DNA from: Fagopyrum homotropicum | Lineage: Eukaryota > Streptophyta > Magnoliopsida > Caryophyllales > Polygonaceae | Direction: 5' to 3' | Length of the DNA: 64,000 bases | Assembly: GCA_033239125.1 (NCBI GenBank) | Contig: BSWB01000003.1 | Coordinates: forward strand, 130,810,320 to 130,874,319 | Part shown: piece by piece, positions 49,438-59,664 of the stretch | Position numbering within the stretch: the first letter of the stretch is position 1 | How the letters are laid out: each line of letters starts with the position of its first letter | Position numbers and translations under genes: made by a program | Notes under the pieces: model-generated | Told to the model about the DNA's origin: nothing | Seen by the model: only the letters and a program-made list of their open reading frames with translations | Databases searched by the model: none

Positions 49438-50256
49438 GAATCACGGTTTGTTCTAGCCTTTCCACGGCCGTGGTTCTTCCAGGAACCGTGGTTTGTCTGT
49501 TTCTTTCGCAAATCTCAACAAACAACTCTCAAACTCAACAATTAGGCAGTCCTAGTCTAATTCCTTCCAATTTCAATCAGTTCTTCCTAAAATTTCTAAC
49601 AAAAACGAACCAAATCGACAAAGATCAAGAAGAGTGGAAAAACCTAGGTTTCGGATTTTAAAATCCGAATTGCGCGTTCCTTGGTGAATTGCCGCTCGAT
49701 TCGTCGCTTGGATCTTGTTGGTGGTCGAATTTGCTTCAATTTGGGAAGAAGAATCGTTGAAAACGATTAAGAAACGAGGATTTGGGAGAAGGTCGTGGAT
49801 TCGGCGTTTTAGGGTCGTGGAAAAGGCTTTTGTGGAGTGTTTTGGTGAAGAACGTGGTTTATATAGTCACAGGCAAAATTTTGAAAATCACGGTCTGTCG
49901 GGGTGTTCCACGGCCGTGGAATTGTACGGAACCGTGGTTTTGGTGATTTTTCAAAGGCTTTTGGAAATTACGGTCACTATAGCTGTCACGACCGTGGTTT
50001 AGGCCGTGGAACTCTCTGTAAAGCTCCAAAGTCCAAGTTTCGTCACTTTTCTTCAACATTATCCTTCCCTTTTCCTTTTCCATCGTTCCTACATCCAAAA
50101 ACACGAACATACCGGAAGGAATCGAAGGCAAAACAAAGCGAAAAACGTCTAAACTAAGCTAAACTATAAATCGAAAACAAAAACAAAAATGCAATACCTT
50201 GGGTTGCCTCCCAAGAAGTGCTTTGTTTAAGGTCCGTAGCTAGACCAATCTCGCAC
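49438..50256 (-). other. E3 integrase-ORF3 spacer with palindromic motif clusters
   Basis: Noncoding on the element strand. CCACGGCCGTGG occurs just upstream of the ORF3 start (about 49440-49490) and in a denser cluster (about 49885-50010), the same layout as in E2. A TTTATATAG box at about 49857-49865 on the plus strand (CTATATAAA on the minus strand) lies next to the dense cluster and could be an internal promoter for ORF3 (inference). Confidence 0.6.
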
Positions 50257-52791
50257 TTATTCGAGTGCGGTAGGTGCGAACTCTTCAGCTTGGAGTTCCG
50301 GCGTATACTTCTTGAGTCGTTGGCCGTTCACCTTAAAGCTTCCGCCCGCTTCACCCCATACTTCAACTGCACCATGGGGGAAAATACGCTTAATTAGAAA
50401 AGGTCCGGTCCAACGAGATTTAAGCTTACCTGGAAAGAGACGAAGCCTTGACTTGAAGAGGAGAACTTGATCTCCTTCTTTGAAGTCCTTTGGAATGATA
50501 TGCTTATCATGCCAACGCTTTGCTCTCTCCTTATAGATCTTAGCGTTTTCATAAGCGTTCAAGCGGAGTTCGTCCAGCTCATTAAGGTCTAGGAGACGCT
50601 TCTCTCCCGCTTCCTTCATGCTGAAATTCAACCACTTGATAACCCAAAACGCTTTGTGTTCCAACTCCACCGGCAAGTGACAAGACTTCCCATACACAAG
50701 GTTGTATGGTGTGGTTCCTATGGGAGTCTTGTATGCAGTCCGGTATGCCGACAATGCATCGTCAAGCTTCAAAGACCAATCCTTCCTAGTCCTTGAAACC
50801 ATCTTCTCTAGAATTCCTTTGATCTCCCTATTTGAGATCTCCACTTGTCCACTAGTTTGTGGATGATAAGGGGTAGTGACCTTCTGAGTAACCCCATACT
50901 TAGCTAGAAGAGCTTCAAAGCGCCGGGCAATGAAGTGAGAACCTCCATCACTAATGATAGTCCTTGGCGTCCCAAATCGCGGGAAGATGGTCTTGTTAAA
51001 GAACTTAACCACCACCATGGCATCATTGGTGGGAGAGGCAATTGCTTCCACCCATCTAGAAACGTAATCTACCGCCAATAGTATGTATTGGTTTCCACAA
51101 GAGGATGGGAACGGTCCCATGAAATCAACTCCCCAAACGTCGAAAATCTCCACCTCGTGGATGTTGTTGAGGGGCATCTCATTCCTCCTAGAGATATTAC
51201 CTGTTCTTTGACAAGCATCGCAGCAAGAAACAAAGGATTGCACATCTCTAAATAAAGTAGGCCAAAAGAATCCAGATTGCAATACCTTTGCGCTAGTCTT
51301 GTTCGAACTAGCGTGTCCTCCACAAGGTAGTGAATGACAATGGCGGATGACACTTTGCATCTCATCTTCCGGCACACATTGCCGAATGATGCCATCCGGA
51401 CCTCTCTTAAAGAGGAGAGGCTTGTTCCAAAAGTATTTCCGGACATCCTTAAAGAACTTTTTTCTTTGTGCGTAGGATAGTCCGGGCGGTATCTCCTGAC
51501 AAACCAAATAGTTAACAAAATTAGCAAACCATGGTTCGTTACCTTTGGAGATCACATCGATGCACTCCTCAATAAGGTGTAGGTGTTCGTCCAGGAAGGA
51601 GTCGTCGATGGGTAAATGGTCGTCCTCTAGATGTGTTAGGGGACTCAAATGATCCGCAACAGAATTTTCTGAACCTTTCTTGTCGCGGATCTCTAGATAG
51701 AATTCTTGTAGGAGAAGAATCCATCTAATTAGCCTTGGCTTCGCATCTTTCTTCACAAGGAGGTACCGGATCGCAACATGATCCGTGTAGACAATCACCT
51801 TTGCACCTACAAGATAAGAGCGAAACTTGTCAATAGCATAGACAATGGCTAAAATCTCCTTTTCGGTAGTGGCGTAGTTGAGCTGTACTTCGTCTAGCGT
51901 CTTGCTAGCATAGTATATGGCATGGGTTCGTCCTTCGTTTCGTTGTCCAAGAACAGCTCCTATAGCTACGTCACTAGCATCGCACATAACCTCAAAGGGA
52001 AGAGTCCAATCCGGAGGTTGGATAATAGGTGCTGAAATTAGAGCTTGCCGAATTGTGTTAAACGCATCCAAACATTCCTGCCAAAACTCAAAAACTGCAT
52101 CCTTCATCAATAGATTAGTGAGCGGTTTTGATATTTTAGAAAAGTCCTTAATGAAACGTCTATAAAATCCAGCATGTCCTAGGAAACTTCTTATCCCTTT
52201 CACCGAAGTTGGGGGAGGAAGTTTATCTATGGTCTCTATCTTAGCTTTATCTACTTCTATCCCTCTACTAGAGATTAAGTGACCTAATACAATTCCTTCC
52301 TTAACCATAAATTGACACTTCTCCCAGTTAAGAACTAGGTTAGTGTCTTCACACCTTTGCAAAACAAGAGAAAGGTTAGAAAGGCAATCGTTAAAAGAGG
52401 AACCGTATACGGAGAAGTCGTCCATGAAGACCTCCATGATTTCCTCAATGTATTCGGAGAAGATGGCCATCATGCACCGTTGAAAGGTGGCTGGGGCGTT
52501 GCAAAGCCCGAACGGCATTCTCCTATAAGCAAACGTACCCCATGGGAACGTAAATGTGGTCTTCTCTTGATCATCCGGGTGTATCGGGATCTGAAAGAAA
52601 CCACTATAACCGTCAAGATAGAAAAAATGCGAATGTTGCGCTAACCTTTCAAGCATTTGATCGATGAATGGCAATGGGAAGTGATCCTTCCTCGTTGCAT
52701 TGTTAAGCTTGCGGTAGTCTATGCACATCCGCCATCCCGTCACGGTTCGGGTAGGAATGAGTTCGTTGTTCTTGTTGGTGATGACCATCAT
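50257..52791 (-). CDS. E3 reverse transcriptase, RNase H and integrase (pol C-terminal 844 codons)
   Basis: This is the longest intact coding stretch here, in frame with upstream gag-protease and separated from it only by a TAA at 52813. RT has MCIDYRKLN (22-30), YLDGYSGFF (58-66) and catalytic FMDD at 122-125. RNase H has D271, E310, D337 and D380. Integrase has the zinc-binding H486/H493/C524/C527 and the catalytic D556, D615, E651 with exact D-x35-E spacing. The C-terminal domain (GPFLIKRIFPHGAVEVWG, VNGQRLKKYTPE) lacks a chromodomain. It would copy the RNA and integrate the cDNA. The Met at 52791 is internal to the polyprotein, not a natural start. Confidence 0.93.
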   Translation of the reverse strand: MMVITNKNNELIPTRTVTGWRMCIDYRKLNNATRKDHFPLPFIDQMLERLAQHSHFFYLDGYSGFFQIPIHPDDQEKTTFTFPWGTFAYRRMPFGLCNAPATFQRCMMAIFSEYIEEIMEVFMDDFSVYGSSFNDCLSNLSLVLQRCEDTNLVLNWEKCQFMVKEGIVLGHLISSRGIEVDKAKIETIDKLPPPTSVKGIRSFLGHAGFYRRFIKDFSKISKPLTNLLMKDAVFEFWQECLDAFNTIRQALISAPIIQPPDWTLPFEVMCDASDVAIGAVLGQRNEGRTHAIYYASKTLDEVQLNYATTEKEILAIVYAIDKFRSYLVGAKVIVYTDHVAIRYLLVKKDAKPRLIRWILLLQEFYLEIRDKKGSENSVADHLSPLTHLEDDHLPIDDSFLDEHLHLIEECIDVISKGNEPWFANFVNYLVCQEIPPGLSYAQRKKFFKDVRKYFWNKPLLFKRGPDGIIRQCVPEDEMQSVIRHCHSLPCGGHASSNKTSAKVLQSGFFWPTLFRDVQSFVSCCDACQRTGNISRRNEMPLNNIHEVEIFDVWGVDFMGPFPSSCGNQYILLAVDYVSRWVEAIASPTNDAMVVVKFFNKTIFPRFGTPRTIISDGGSHFIARRFEALLAKYGVTQKVTTPYHPQTSGQVEISNREIKGILEKMVSRTRKDWSLKLDDALSAYRTAYKTPIGTTPYNLVYGKSCHLPVELEHKAFWVIKWLNFSMKEAGEKRLLDLNELDELRLNAYENAKIYKERAKRWHDKHIIPKDFKEGDQVLLFKSRLRLFPGKLKSRWTGPFLIKRIFPHGAVEVWGEAGGSFKVNGQRLKKYTPELQAEEFAPTALE

Positions 52792-52812
52792 TCCTCCCTT
52801 CTTCGGAACTAC

Positions 52813-54261
52813 TTAAACCGGACTCACCCACTTACTATCGGAGATAGGGTAGATGATACCTGCATCAAGAAGTTTAAGAATTTCCTTCTTGACAACCTCC
52901 TTCATGGTCGGATTCAACCGCCTTTGAGGTTGTCTTGAAGTTCTAAAATCTTCCTCCATTAGTATCTTATGCATGCATAGGGAGGGTTTAATTCCTACTA
53001 AGTCCTCAATAGTATAGCCTAAAGCTTTCCTATGTTTCCTAAGGACAATCATGAGCTGATTATGCTCATCTATGCTTAGGTCGGAACTAACAATAACCGG
53101 AAAGGTAGAATTAGGTCCTAGAAAAGCGTACCTTAGATGAGTAGGAAGTGGTTTTAGTTCCATCGCTTTCGGAGCTTCCAATGATCCTTGAGGAGCATCC
53201 GATGTCTCCTTAGAAGTTTCTAAGGGTGTTGAATGTGTGGGAGAAGAATCAGAAGAAGTTGAAGAAGTGTCTCGATCACTCCTTTCCACGGCCAAAATTA
53301 CGGGTTCCCCATGTCCTCCACGGCCGTGGTTTAGGGCGTGGAAAGGAAATACGGTTGTCATGGCTTCTCCACGACCGTATAACTCTCTGGAGTGGGACAC
53401 GGTTTTGGTTGTGAAATCCACGGCCGTGGAATATAGTGTGTGGCCGTGGATTCTCATGTTTTCTGCCTCATCATGGAGTTTTTCAAACTCCACTTCATGC
53501 ATTTCTTCTTGTGCTTCTAAGGCTTCAATTGCCTCATTGCACTCTTCTTCTTCCCCTACATTTGTTAGACTCATAGTGATAACTTTTTGTAAAGGATCGT
53601 TAAAGAGAATCGCACTTACCTCCTCCCTAGACAACCCTTCTTCATCTTGGATATCGAATATATTCTCATCAAAGATTGGCTCCTTCACTAGAGTGGAAAG
53701 AACGAACTCTACTTTCTCTTCCCCTATATCAAAAGCGAGTCTACCATTCTTGCAATCGACTATGCAGCCGGAAGTTGCAAGAAACGGTCTTCCAAGTATG
53801 ATCGGGACCGGACTATCTGCAGGAATGTCAAGCACGACAAAATCAATGGGAACAAAGAATTTACCTAGCTTGACCAGGACGTCTTCTACAATACCGACGG
53901 GGCGAGTGATGGATCGGTCCGCCATGTACAACGTCATCTTTACCGGTTTAGGGTCGCCTAAACCGATCTTGCTATACAACGCAAGTGGTATGATGCTCAC
54001 ACTTGCTCCCAAGTCACATAAAGCATCATATGTGACATCTCCCACTCCTATGGGAATGCAAAACGACCCCGGATCCTTCAATTTTGGGGGCATTTTCTCC
54101 TTCATGGTCTTGATGAGATCCGAAGAATCCGAACTCATCTTAACCTCACCGAAATCTTCTAGCTTCCTCTTGTTAGAGAGGAGCTCCTTCAAGAACTTGC
54201 CATAAGCCGGCATACCTACAATAGCATCGATAAAGGGTATATTAATATGCAGCTTGCTCAT
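52813..54261 (-). pseudogene. E3 aspartic protease, linker and RT N-terminus
   Basis: 482 codons in the polyprotein frame between two stops. Protease: MSKLHINIPFIDAIVGMPAY, catalytic DLGASVSIIP at 83-92, PVPIILGRPFLATSGC. A variable linker (about 53280-53460) made of CCACGGCCGTGG motifs reads as FHALNHGRGGHGEP. RT entry follows: LGYTIDDLVGIKPS-like sequence, LLDAGIIYPISDSKWVSPV, then TAA at 52813-52815 where E1 and E2 have Gln (CAA or CAG). The left stop at 54283 also replaces Gln. Confidence 0.9.
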
Positions 54262-54282
54262 GAGTTCTATAAACTTACCAAA

Positions 54283-56187
54283 TTATTTATCTAGGCGCGC
54301 TCTCGCTCTAGATTGAGGAAATGGTAGGGGAGGTTTGTAAGCCGGAGGAGGGATGTAGACATCTTCCTTCTCCTTCCCCTTCTCTTTGCCTTTCTCTACG
54401 GGGACTTCAACAAACTTAGGTTGCGGATCGGTGGTAGTCACTCCGCTCCTAGTTGTGATTGCCATCACCCTTCCCTTAGGGTTGTCCTCCGTCTTTCTTG
54501 GAAGTTTCCCTTGATTCCTAGGAACTTCCTCCGCATGGCTGAACATTTGGTTTTCTAAAACCTTTTGAGCTTTGTCAACCTTAGAAATTTGATCATCAAC
54601 CTTAATGATGCGGTTCTCCAACCCTTGAAGCTTTCCCGAAATCGTTTCCAACATGGGATCGGGCTTCTCCTTTCCCGAAGTGTTTCCTCCATTTGATGTT
54701 TGCCCCTGGCTTCTCAAAGGAGTAGAGGAAGAGGAAGGTGGAGTTAGTGAATTAGAATTGCAAGGATAAGAGTTACCAGAATTTTGTTGATTGGAGCGCC
54801 AATTGTTGTTACTTGAACCCCTATTGTTATTCTAATTGTTGTTTTGGTTGTTGTTGTTGTTATTGCCATTCCAATTGTTCCGGTTATTGTTCCGGTTATT
54901 GTTGTTGTTGTTGCGGTTTGTGTTATCACCGCCATTGTTGTTGCCCAAATAGCCAACATCCTTCCCTTGTTGCTTTGGAAAGTTGGTCTTGATAGCCTCC
55001 TTCAACTCTTTGATCTCATTGTTGAGGGAGAAAATCTGATTTTGAGCTTCATGTGTGAGCTTTGCTCCTTGCTCCACACGATTTCCCTCCACTTTCCGGT
55101 GGGAATACTTCTCTATGACTCTTGCTTGCTTCTCAATGAAGTCCCAAACGTCATCTTCTCTCATGTCCATGAATATTCCACATGAGAGGGATTGGAGGTT
55201 GAATTGCGTCCCCGCATCTAACCCCTTATAGTAAATTTCCAGCAAGGTAAGTTTGTATATGCCATGATGAGGGCAATCCAAGAGCAAATCCTGAAACCTT
55301 TCCCAAGATTGAAACAAACTTTCGTTAGATCTCATGGAAAATGCATTGATCTTACCTCTAAGTTCCGCCGTTTTGGATGGCGGAAAGAATTTGGTGAGGA
55401 ACTCCGCGGAAAGGTCTTTCCACGTGTCTAGTTTCCCACTAGGAAGAGCTTGGTACCAAGACAACACTTTCCCCTTCAAGGAGAAGAAGAAAGGCTTGAG
55501 CTTATAGTTGTTGGTAGTAGCATTCTTCGGTCTCATTGTCTCCATCATACACTCAAAGTTTTGCAAGTGTTGGTGTGGAGATTCAGCGCTTGTCCCGCCA
55601 AATTGGTTTTGGCGAACAAGAGTAATAACTTGAGGGTTGAAGCTAAACCCTTGTACATCCTCAGCATCAAAATTCACGCCCAAACGGCGCGGTTGTTGTG
55701 TTGGATCCATCCTTTGGCCAAGAGTTCTTGGCTCATCATCTACACGTTTGATCCTCGCATTCCTAGGTGGAATGCGGCGATTAGCAGCTCCCCGTGGATG
55801 GAAAGGATTCACATTGATCGTGGGATCAATTTCCTCTAGCGGTGGCATGGAAGAATCACTATCATCAGCGGATGAGTGACTTCTTCTTCTAGATCTTGAT
55901 GCCCTTCTTGAGGATTTCTTGCCCCCCTTATTCTTAAGGTTGCTTAGTTCTATCCTCATTTGGAACATCATATCCTTTAGATCGTTAACTTGATTTTGAT
56001 GACGATCCATTTCATCCCGGCGGATGTTCTCATTCCATTGGAGTTGAGCTTCTTTCTCCGCCAACTCCGCTTGAAGATCACGTTCGTGTTCTTCAGCCAT
56101 CTTCTTTTCCTTGCGCTTTTGCCTTAAAGTTCTCTCAAGCTCTTGATCAATTGGTAAGAGATCTTCGGTGTTCCTAGACCTGCGCAT
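54283..56187 (-). pseudogene. E3 gag
   Basis: Starts at the ATG at 56187 (MRRSRNTEDLLPIDQELERT), 76 bp after the PBS. It has a charged coiled-coil N-terminus, an acidic/Ser patch, the gag core (SPHQHLQNFECMMETMRPKN, PFFFSLKGKVLSWYQALPSG, FLTKFFPPSKTAELRGKINA), then an Asn-rich tract with an in-frame TAG at 54832. After it comes a Lys/Pro-rich segment ending PPLPFPQSRARARLDK and a TAA at 54283. No CCHC knuckle. Gag would form the virus-like particle. Apart from the two stops the frame is intact. Confidence 0.9.
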
Positions 56188-56263
56188 GCACTCAAAGAAA
56201 TATCAAATAACGAGAGCAAGCTCCCAAGCTTGACAACCGACTACCGAATTCGGTCTAGACCAA

Positions 56264-56282
56264 ATCCCCGGCAACGGCGCCA
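56264..56282 (-). promoter_or_regulatory. E3 primer-binding site (tRNA-Asp)
   Basis: TGGCGCCGTTGCCGGGGAT on the minus strand, a full 19-base match to the 3' end of tRNA-Asp, 6 bases from the LTR. Confidence 0.94.
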
Positions 56283-56288
56283 AAAACT

Positions 56289-58026
56289 TGTTCGCCCCTA
56301 AACGTGCGTGCAAATAAGCTTTAAATTTATAAAACTAGAATCAAGCAAGCGATCCCGCAGTGTACGGATCGACGTAGTTAAGCAAGAATTCCAGAGTATC
56401 GAACACAGGGATTTGGGGAGAATAAATTCGATCGTAGGTTATCAAGCAAGTGAATATAAGAGCTTTGCAAATTATTGGGAAAACAACAATCCTAAAGATC
56501 CAAGTATCCAGCTGTGGCAATCGATTCAAGATATACTTAATGATATAAAGACAGAGTTGAGATATGCAAAGGTATGCTAATGTAAGGTAATCGTACGGTG
56601 AAGTTCCAAAAACCTTATATGACTCACCTACAAGACACTCTCTATACAGGTTGTTGAGGCTTCAATATAGAAAGGTTCTTAAGGTAAGAATTAATGTCAA
56701 ATACCCAAACTTGTAATCCAAGGATCAAGACTAACTTAACCGATTAAGGTTATGACACTCACAATCAAGGTAGAGGTTGTTGAGCCTTCACTACCACCTA
56801 GAAAAGGCAAGCAAAGACTAAGTTAAAGCTAATCTTTAACTTTGGATTAAAGTAAAAGAAAGTTTGTAAACTTATGGGAAATTACGGGTGGATCTTGAGA
56901 TTCCACGGTCGTGGAACTCAAGAACAAACCGTGATTTAGGGTTCGTCGACGATTCTCTCTAACTCTCAGGGTCTAATCTGTTTACGATCGATCTATCATC
57001 ATCTAAGCCACAACTATCAACCCTTCACCTTAGAATTTTTAAGGGTTTTTAGCCAATAACAGTCATATTGATATCAAATTCAAGAATTAAAAGATTGAAA
57101 GGTGAAAACTTCCGAAAAACTTTCAATAAACTTCAAACCAATCTCAAAGTCACAATCAAGAACGAATATCGTCAATAGATTCGGAATAGAACAAACAAAC
57201 ACAATCTTAGATAAGAAGGAAGAACGGGATGTCAATCCGTCTTCTAAATCAAACCTAAACAAGAAGAGAGATCTTCTTGCAACAATCTTCCGAATCTTCA
57301 ATCTTCCGTCAATCCCGAAATCTCAATCACAATCACCGCCAAAAGTGCAAGATTACGGCAAATCCAAGTGTAAACGTAGGATGCGTCTATGCGTAAGCGA
57401 AGGTGTAAAAACACATGTAAAGCGAGGTCGCCAAAGTCTCTAAGCGGAGGTGACGAAATCTCTCTTCGTCCTTCCTTTTATAGGGCAAGATAAGATATCG
57501 GCCCGGCCCAATCTTTTAAAAGATCGTGGCTTAAAGTGTGGCGAAAAAGATCGCCAAGATCACGGTCGTGGAAGGTTCCACGACCGTAATTTAGAACGTG
57601 GAAATCAACACGGTTTGAACATATGATTCCACGACCGTAAAAGCTTCTGGAATGAACCACGCTTCTCCTGCATGGTTCCACGGCCGTGGAACTGAACGTG
57701 GTTTGTAGTACGGCCGTATTTTAGAGCGTGGTTTAGGGCAAGAACGTGATTCTTCCCTAGCCTCGTGCATTCCTCAAGTTAGCTCTCTTTTGGCTCCTAA
57801 GAATACCCTCAATCCATGGACATACTCAATCAACTCATCCTTGCTAAACTCCGTTCGGAAATGGCTCTCAATCACCTATAATCAACATAAAGCTTGTGTA
57901 GACATCTATATTGACAATATAGGCAAACTAGCTCACAATTGCAACAATGCTCAATCAAAGACTATCAATATGAATCAAATACACTTAGAAAACGTTCCTA
58001 AATTATCACAATATTTCATGCTAACA
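56289..58026 (-). repeat. E3 5' LTR
   Basis: 1738 bp, TGTTAGCATGAAATATTGTG (right) to ...GGGCGAACA next to the PBS (left). TATA box TATAAAAGG on the minus strand at 57474-57482. Palindromic cluster 60-270 bp upstream of it at about 57540-57745; second site about 56895-56940. Two GTTGAGGCTTC/GTTGAGCCTTC direct repeats lie near 56650-56790. Confidence 0.94.
57474..57482 (-). promoter_or_regulatory. E3 LTR TATA box
   Basis: TATAAAAGG on the minus strand, in U3, directly downstream of the palindromic cluster; best candidate for the E3 transcription start region. Confidence 0.6.
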
Positions 58027-58067
58027 AATAAGCTTGTGTAGACCTCGATTATGTTGTTCCCCTTGAC
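58027..58067. other. Filler DNA at the right end of E3
   Basis: 41 bp between the LTR terminus and the right CACCT. AGCTTGTGTAGAC matches the E3 LTR, GTGTAGACCTCGATT matches the E5 LTR, and 58048-58070 is an exact inverted copy of 58321-58343 in E5 ORF3 (23 bp). Confidence 0.85.
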
Positions 58068-58072
58068 CACCT

Positions 58073-58698
58073 GTCACCATACAAAACATAGCAAAAAGCT
58101 CACCCTGACGGACCTTCTGGGGCATCTCAGTACACGCCAGAAGCATCTCACTGAAGATTTTGTGAGTGATGCGAAAAGCGATGCGCTCTCTAGAATCCCC
58201 GGGTTGCCATTTGTCTTTGTGGGAAGTAATGTGGGTGATTTTATCCTAGAAATTAGGAGCTTGGTTGCGGGATGAAAATTCTGTAGCGGCCGGAGGATAG
58301 AAGCCAAAAATGTCTCCAAAGTGGTCAAGGGGAACAACATAATTCTTGTTCATGAGGCGGAACTTGATTCCTCTCTTATCCGGCACAAAGGTGACGGAAC
58401 TCAAAAACTCGAGCATCGACTCCAGATAAGCCGGCGCATAGATGTCCATAAAAGTCTCCAATCCAACCATGGAAACCATCTTCTTCAGGTCATCAACCAC
58501 ATGTAGACAATCGAAATCACTAATGTCCACATACCGTGGAGAAATGATCGTGCGACCGCAAATGCGATCAAAGTCCGTTTGGAACCGTTCATGGATCAAC
58601 GAGATATGAGGTTGTGGAGGAGGTGAAGGAGAGGACTGCCGAGATGAAGAACGATTTGTGAGAGCCAATTGACGACCGGATCGTCTCAGATTGTCCAT
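58073..58698 (-). pseudogene. E5 ORF3, N-terminal part
   Basis: Starts at the ATG at 58698 (MDNLRRSGRQLALTNRSSSR) with a basic leader and Ser/Pro stretch. The core diverges from E2/E3 ORF3 but is clearly related (HERFQTDFDRICGRTIISPR, LKKMVSMVGLETFMDIYAP, FRLMNKNYVVPLDHFGDIFG). The open frame ends at 58246 and the rest to 58073 is shifted. The protein resumes at 42488 after E3. It is a different subfamily of the same ORF3 type. Confidence 0.8.
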
Positions 58699-58842
58699 AA
58701 TTGGGGGTCACCTCGGTCGGATTTTACTGTATCTCGGCTGAGATGTTCCTGAGTGGACCGAGGCAAACAACTGTTTCGATCTAAGCTCAAATCTACTACT
58801 ATTTCCCCTAAATCTCACTACCAAATTATTCCTAAGGGGTAC
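58699..58842 (-). other. E5 short integrase-ORF3 spacer
   Basis: Only about 145 bp (250 bp counting non-homologous sequence at 58843-58950) against about 0.8 kb in E2 and E3. It carries CCTCGGTCGG / TCTCGGCTGAGA / GACCGAGG palindromic sites at about 58710-58765 just upstream of ORF3. Confidence 0.6.
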
Positions 58843-59646
58843 TTAAGCAGTTTCCAACAACAAGCAACAACAAACAACCTCTAATCCGAGCAAAATCAAA
58901 CCGAGATCGAACGAAAAGGGTTTCAAACGAAATACCCGAATTACGCAGCATGCGATGGATTTGAAGAGTAGAACAAGATCCCCTTCTTTGAGCTCCTTAG
59001 GGATGATGTGCTTATCATGCCATTTCTTAGTTCTTTCTTTGTAGATCTTGACGTTCTCATAAGCGTTTAAGCGCAGCTCTTCCAACTCGTCGTTATCCAA
59101 AAGCCTCTTCTCTCCAGCTTCCTTCAGGTCGAAATTGAGTCATTTGATCGCCCAATACGCCTTATGTTCTAACTCCACGGGAAGATGATAAGACTTCTCA
59201 AATACCAAATTGTAAGGGGTGGTACCTATGGGAGTCTTGAATGCGGTCCTATACGCCCAAAGAGCATCGTCCAATTTTATGGACCAATCCTTTCTTGTCC
59301 TTGAGACGGTCTTCACCAAAGTGGCCTTGATTTCTCTGTTAGAGATCTCCACCTGCCCACTAGTTTGAGGATGATAAGGAGTTGTTACTTTGTGTGTGAC
59401 CCCATACTTTGATAGAAGTGCCTCGAACTTCCGAGCGGTAAAGTGTGTCCCTCCGTCGCTGATGATGACTCGAGGTGTCCCAAAACGTGGAAAGATAGTC
59501 CTATTGAAGAACTTCACAACCACCATGGTGTCATTAGTGGGAGAAGCAATGGCTTCCACCCATATAGAGACGTAATCAACAGCTAAGAGAATGTAGAGGT
59601 TCCCTGTGGATGATGGGAAAGGTCCCATAAAATTAACTCCCCACAC
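58843..59646 (-). pseudogene. E5 integrase core and truncated C-terminus
   Basis: 59140-59646 carries the catalytic core: WGVNFMGPFPSS (Asn where E2 and E3 have the first catalytic Asp), ISDGGTHF, and GQVEISNREIKATL. A stop at 59140, where relatives have Trp, separates it from 58843-59100 (LEELRLNAYENVKIYKERTK, KEGDLVLLFKS). After LLFKS the sequence no longer matches integrase: about 75 C-terminal residues present in E3 are missing, replaced by unrelated DNA. Confidence 0.85.
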
Positions 59647-59664
59647 ATCAAAGATCTCGACCTC

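Larger units (their letters stand above)
42514..58026 (-). mobile_element. E3: near-complete Athila-type retrotransposon inserted in E5 ORF3
   Basis: The minus-strand order is 5' LTR (56289-58026), PBS, gag-protease-RT-RNase H-integrase in one frame, spacer, ORF3, noncoding block, 3' LTR (42514-44240). The left target duplication is CACCT (42509-42513). The matching CACCT on the right is at 58068-58072, separated from the LTR end by 41 bp of filler DNA. The flanks are the two halves of E5 ORF3. ORF3 of E3 is in turn split by an LTR insertion with scrambled DNA (46597-48779). Confidence 0.92.

Noticed and set aside
53237..54205. 322-codon plus-strand ORF opposite the E3 protease
   Set aside because: It is the antisense shadow of a conserved protease/linker frame; similar antisense ORFs occur in E2 (21431-21982) only because the sense strand is conserved.
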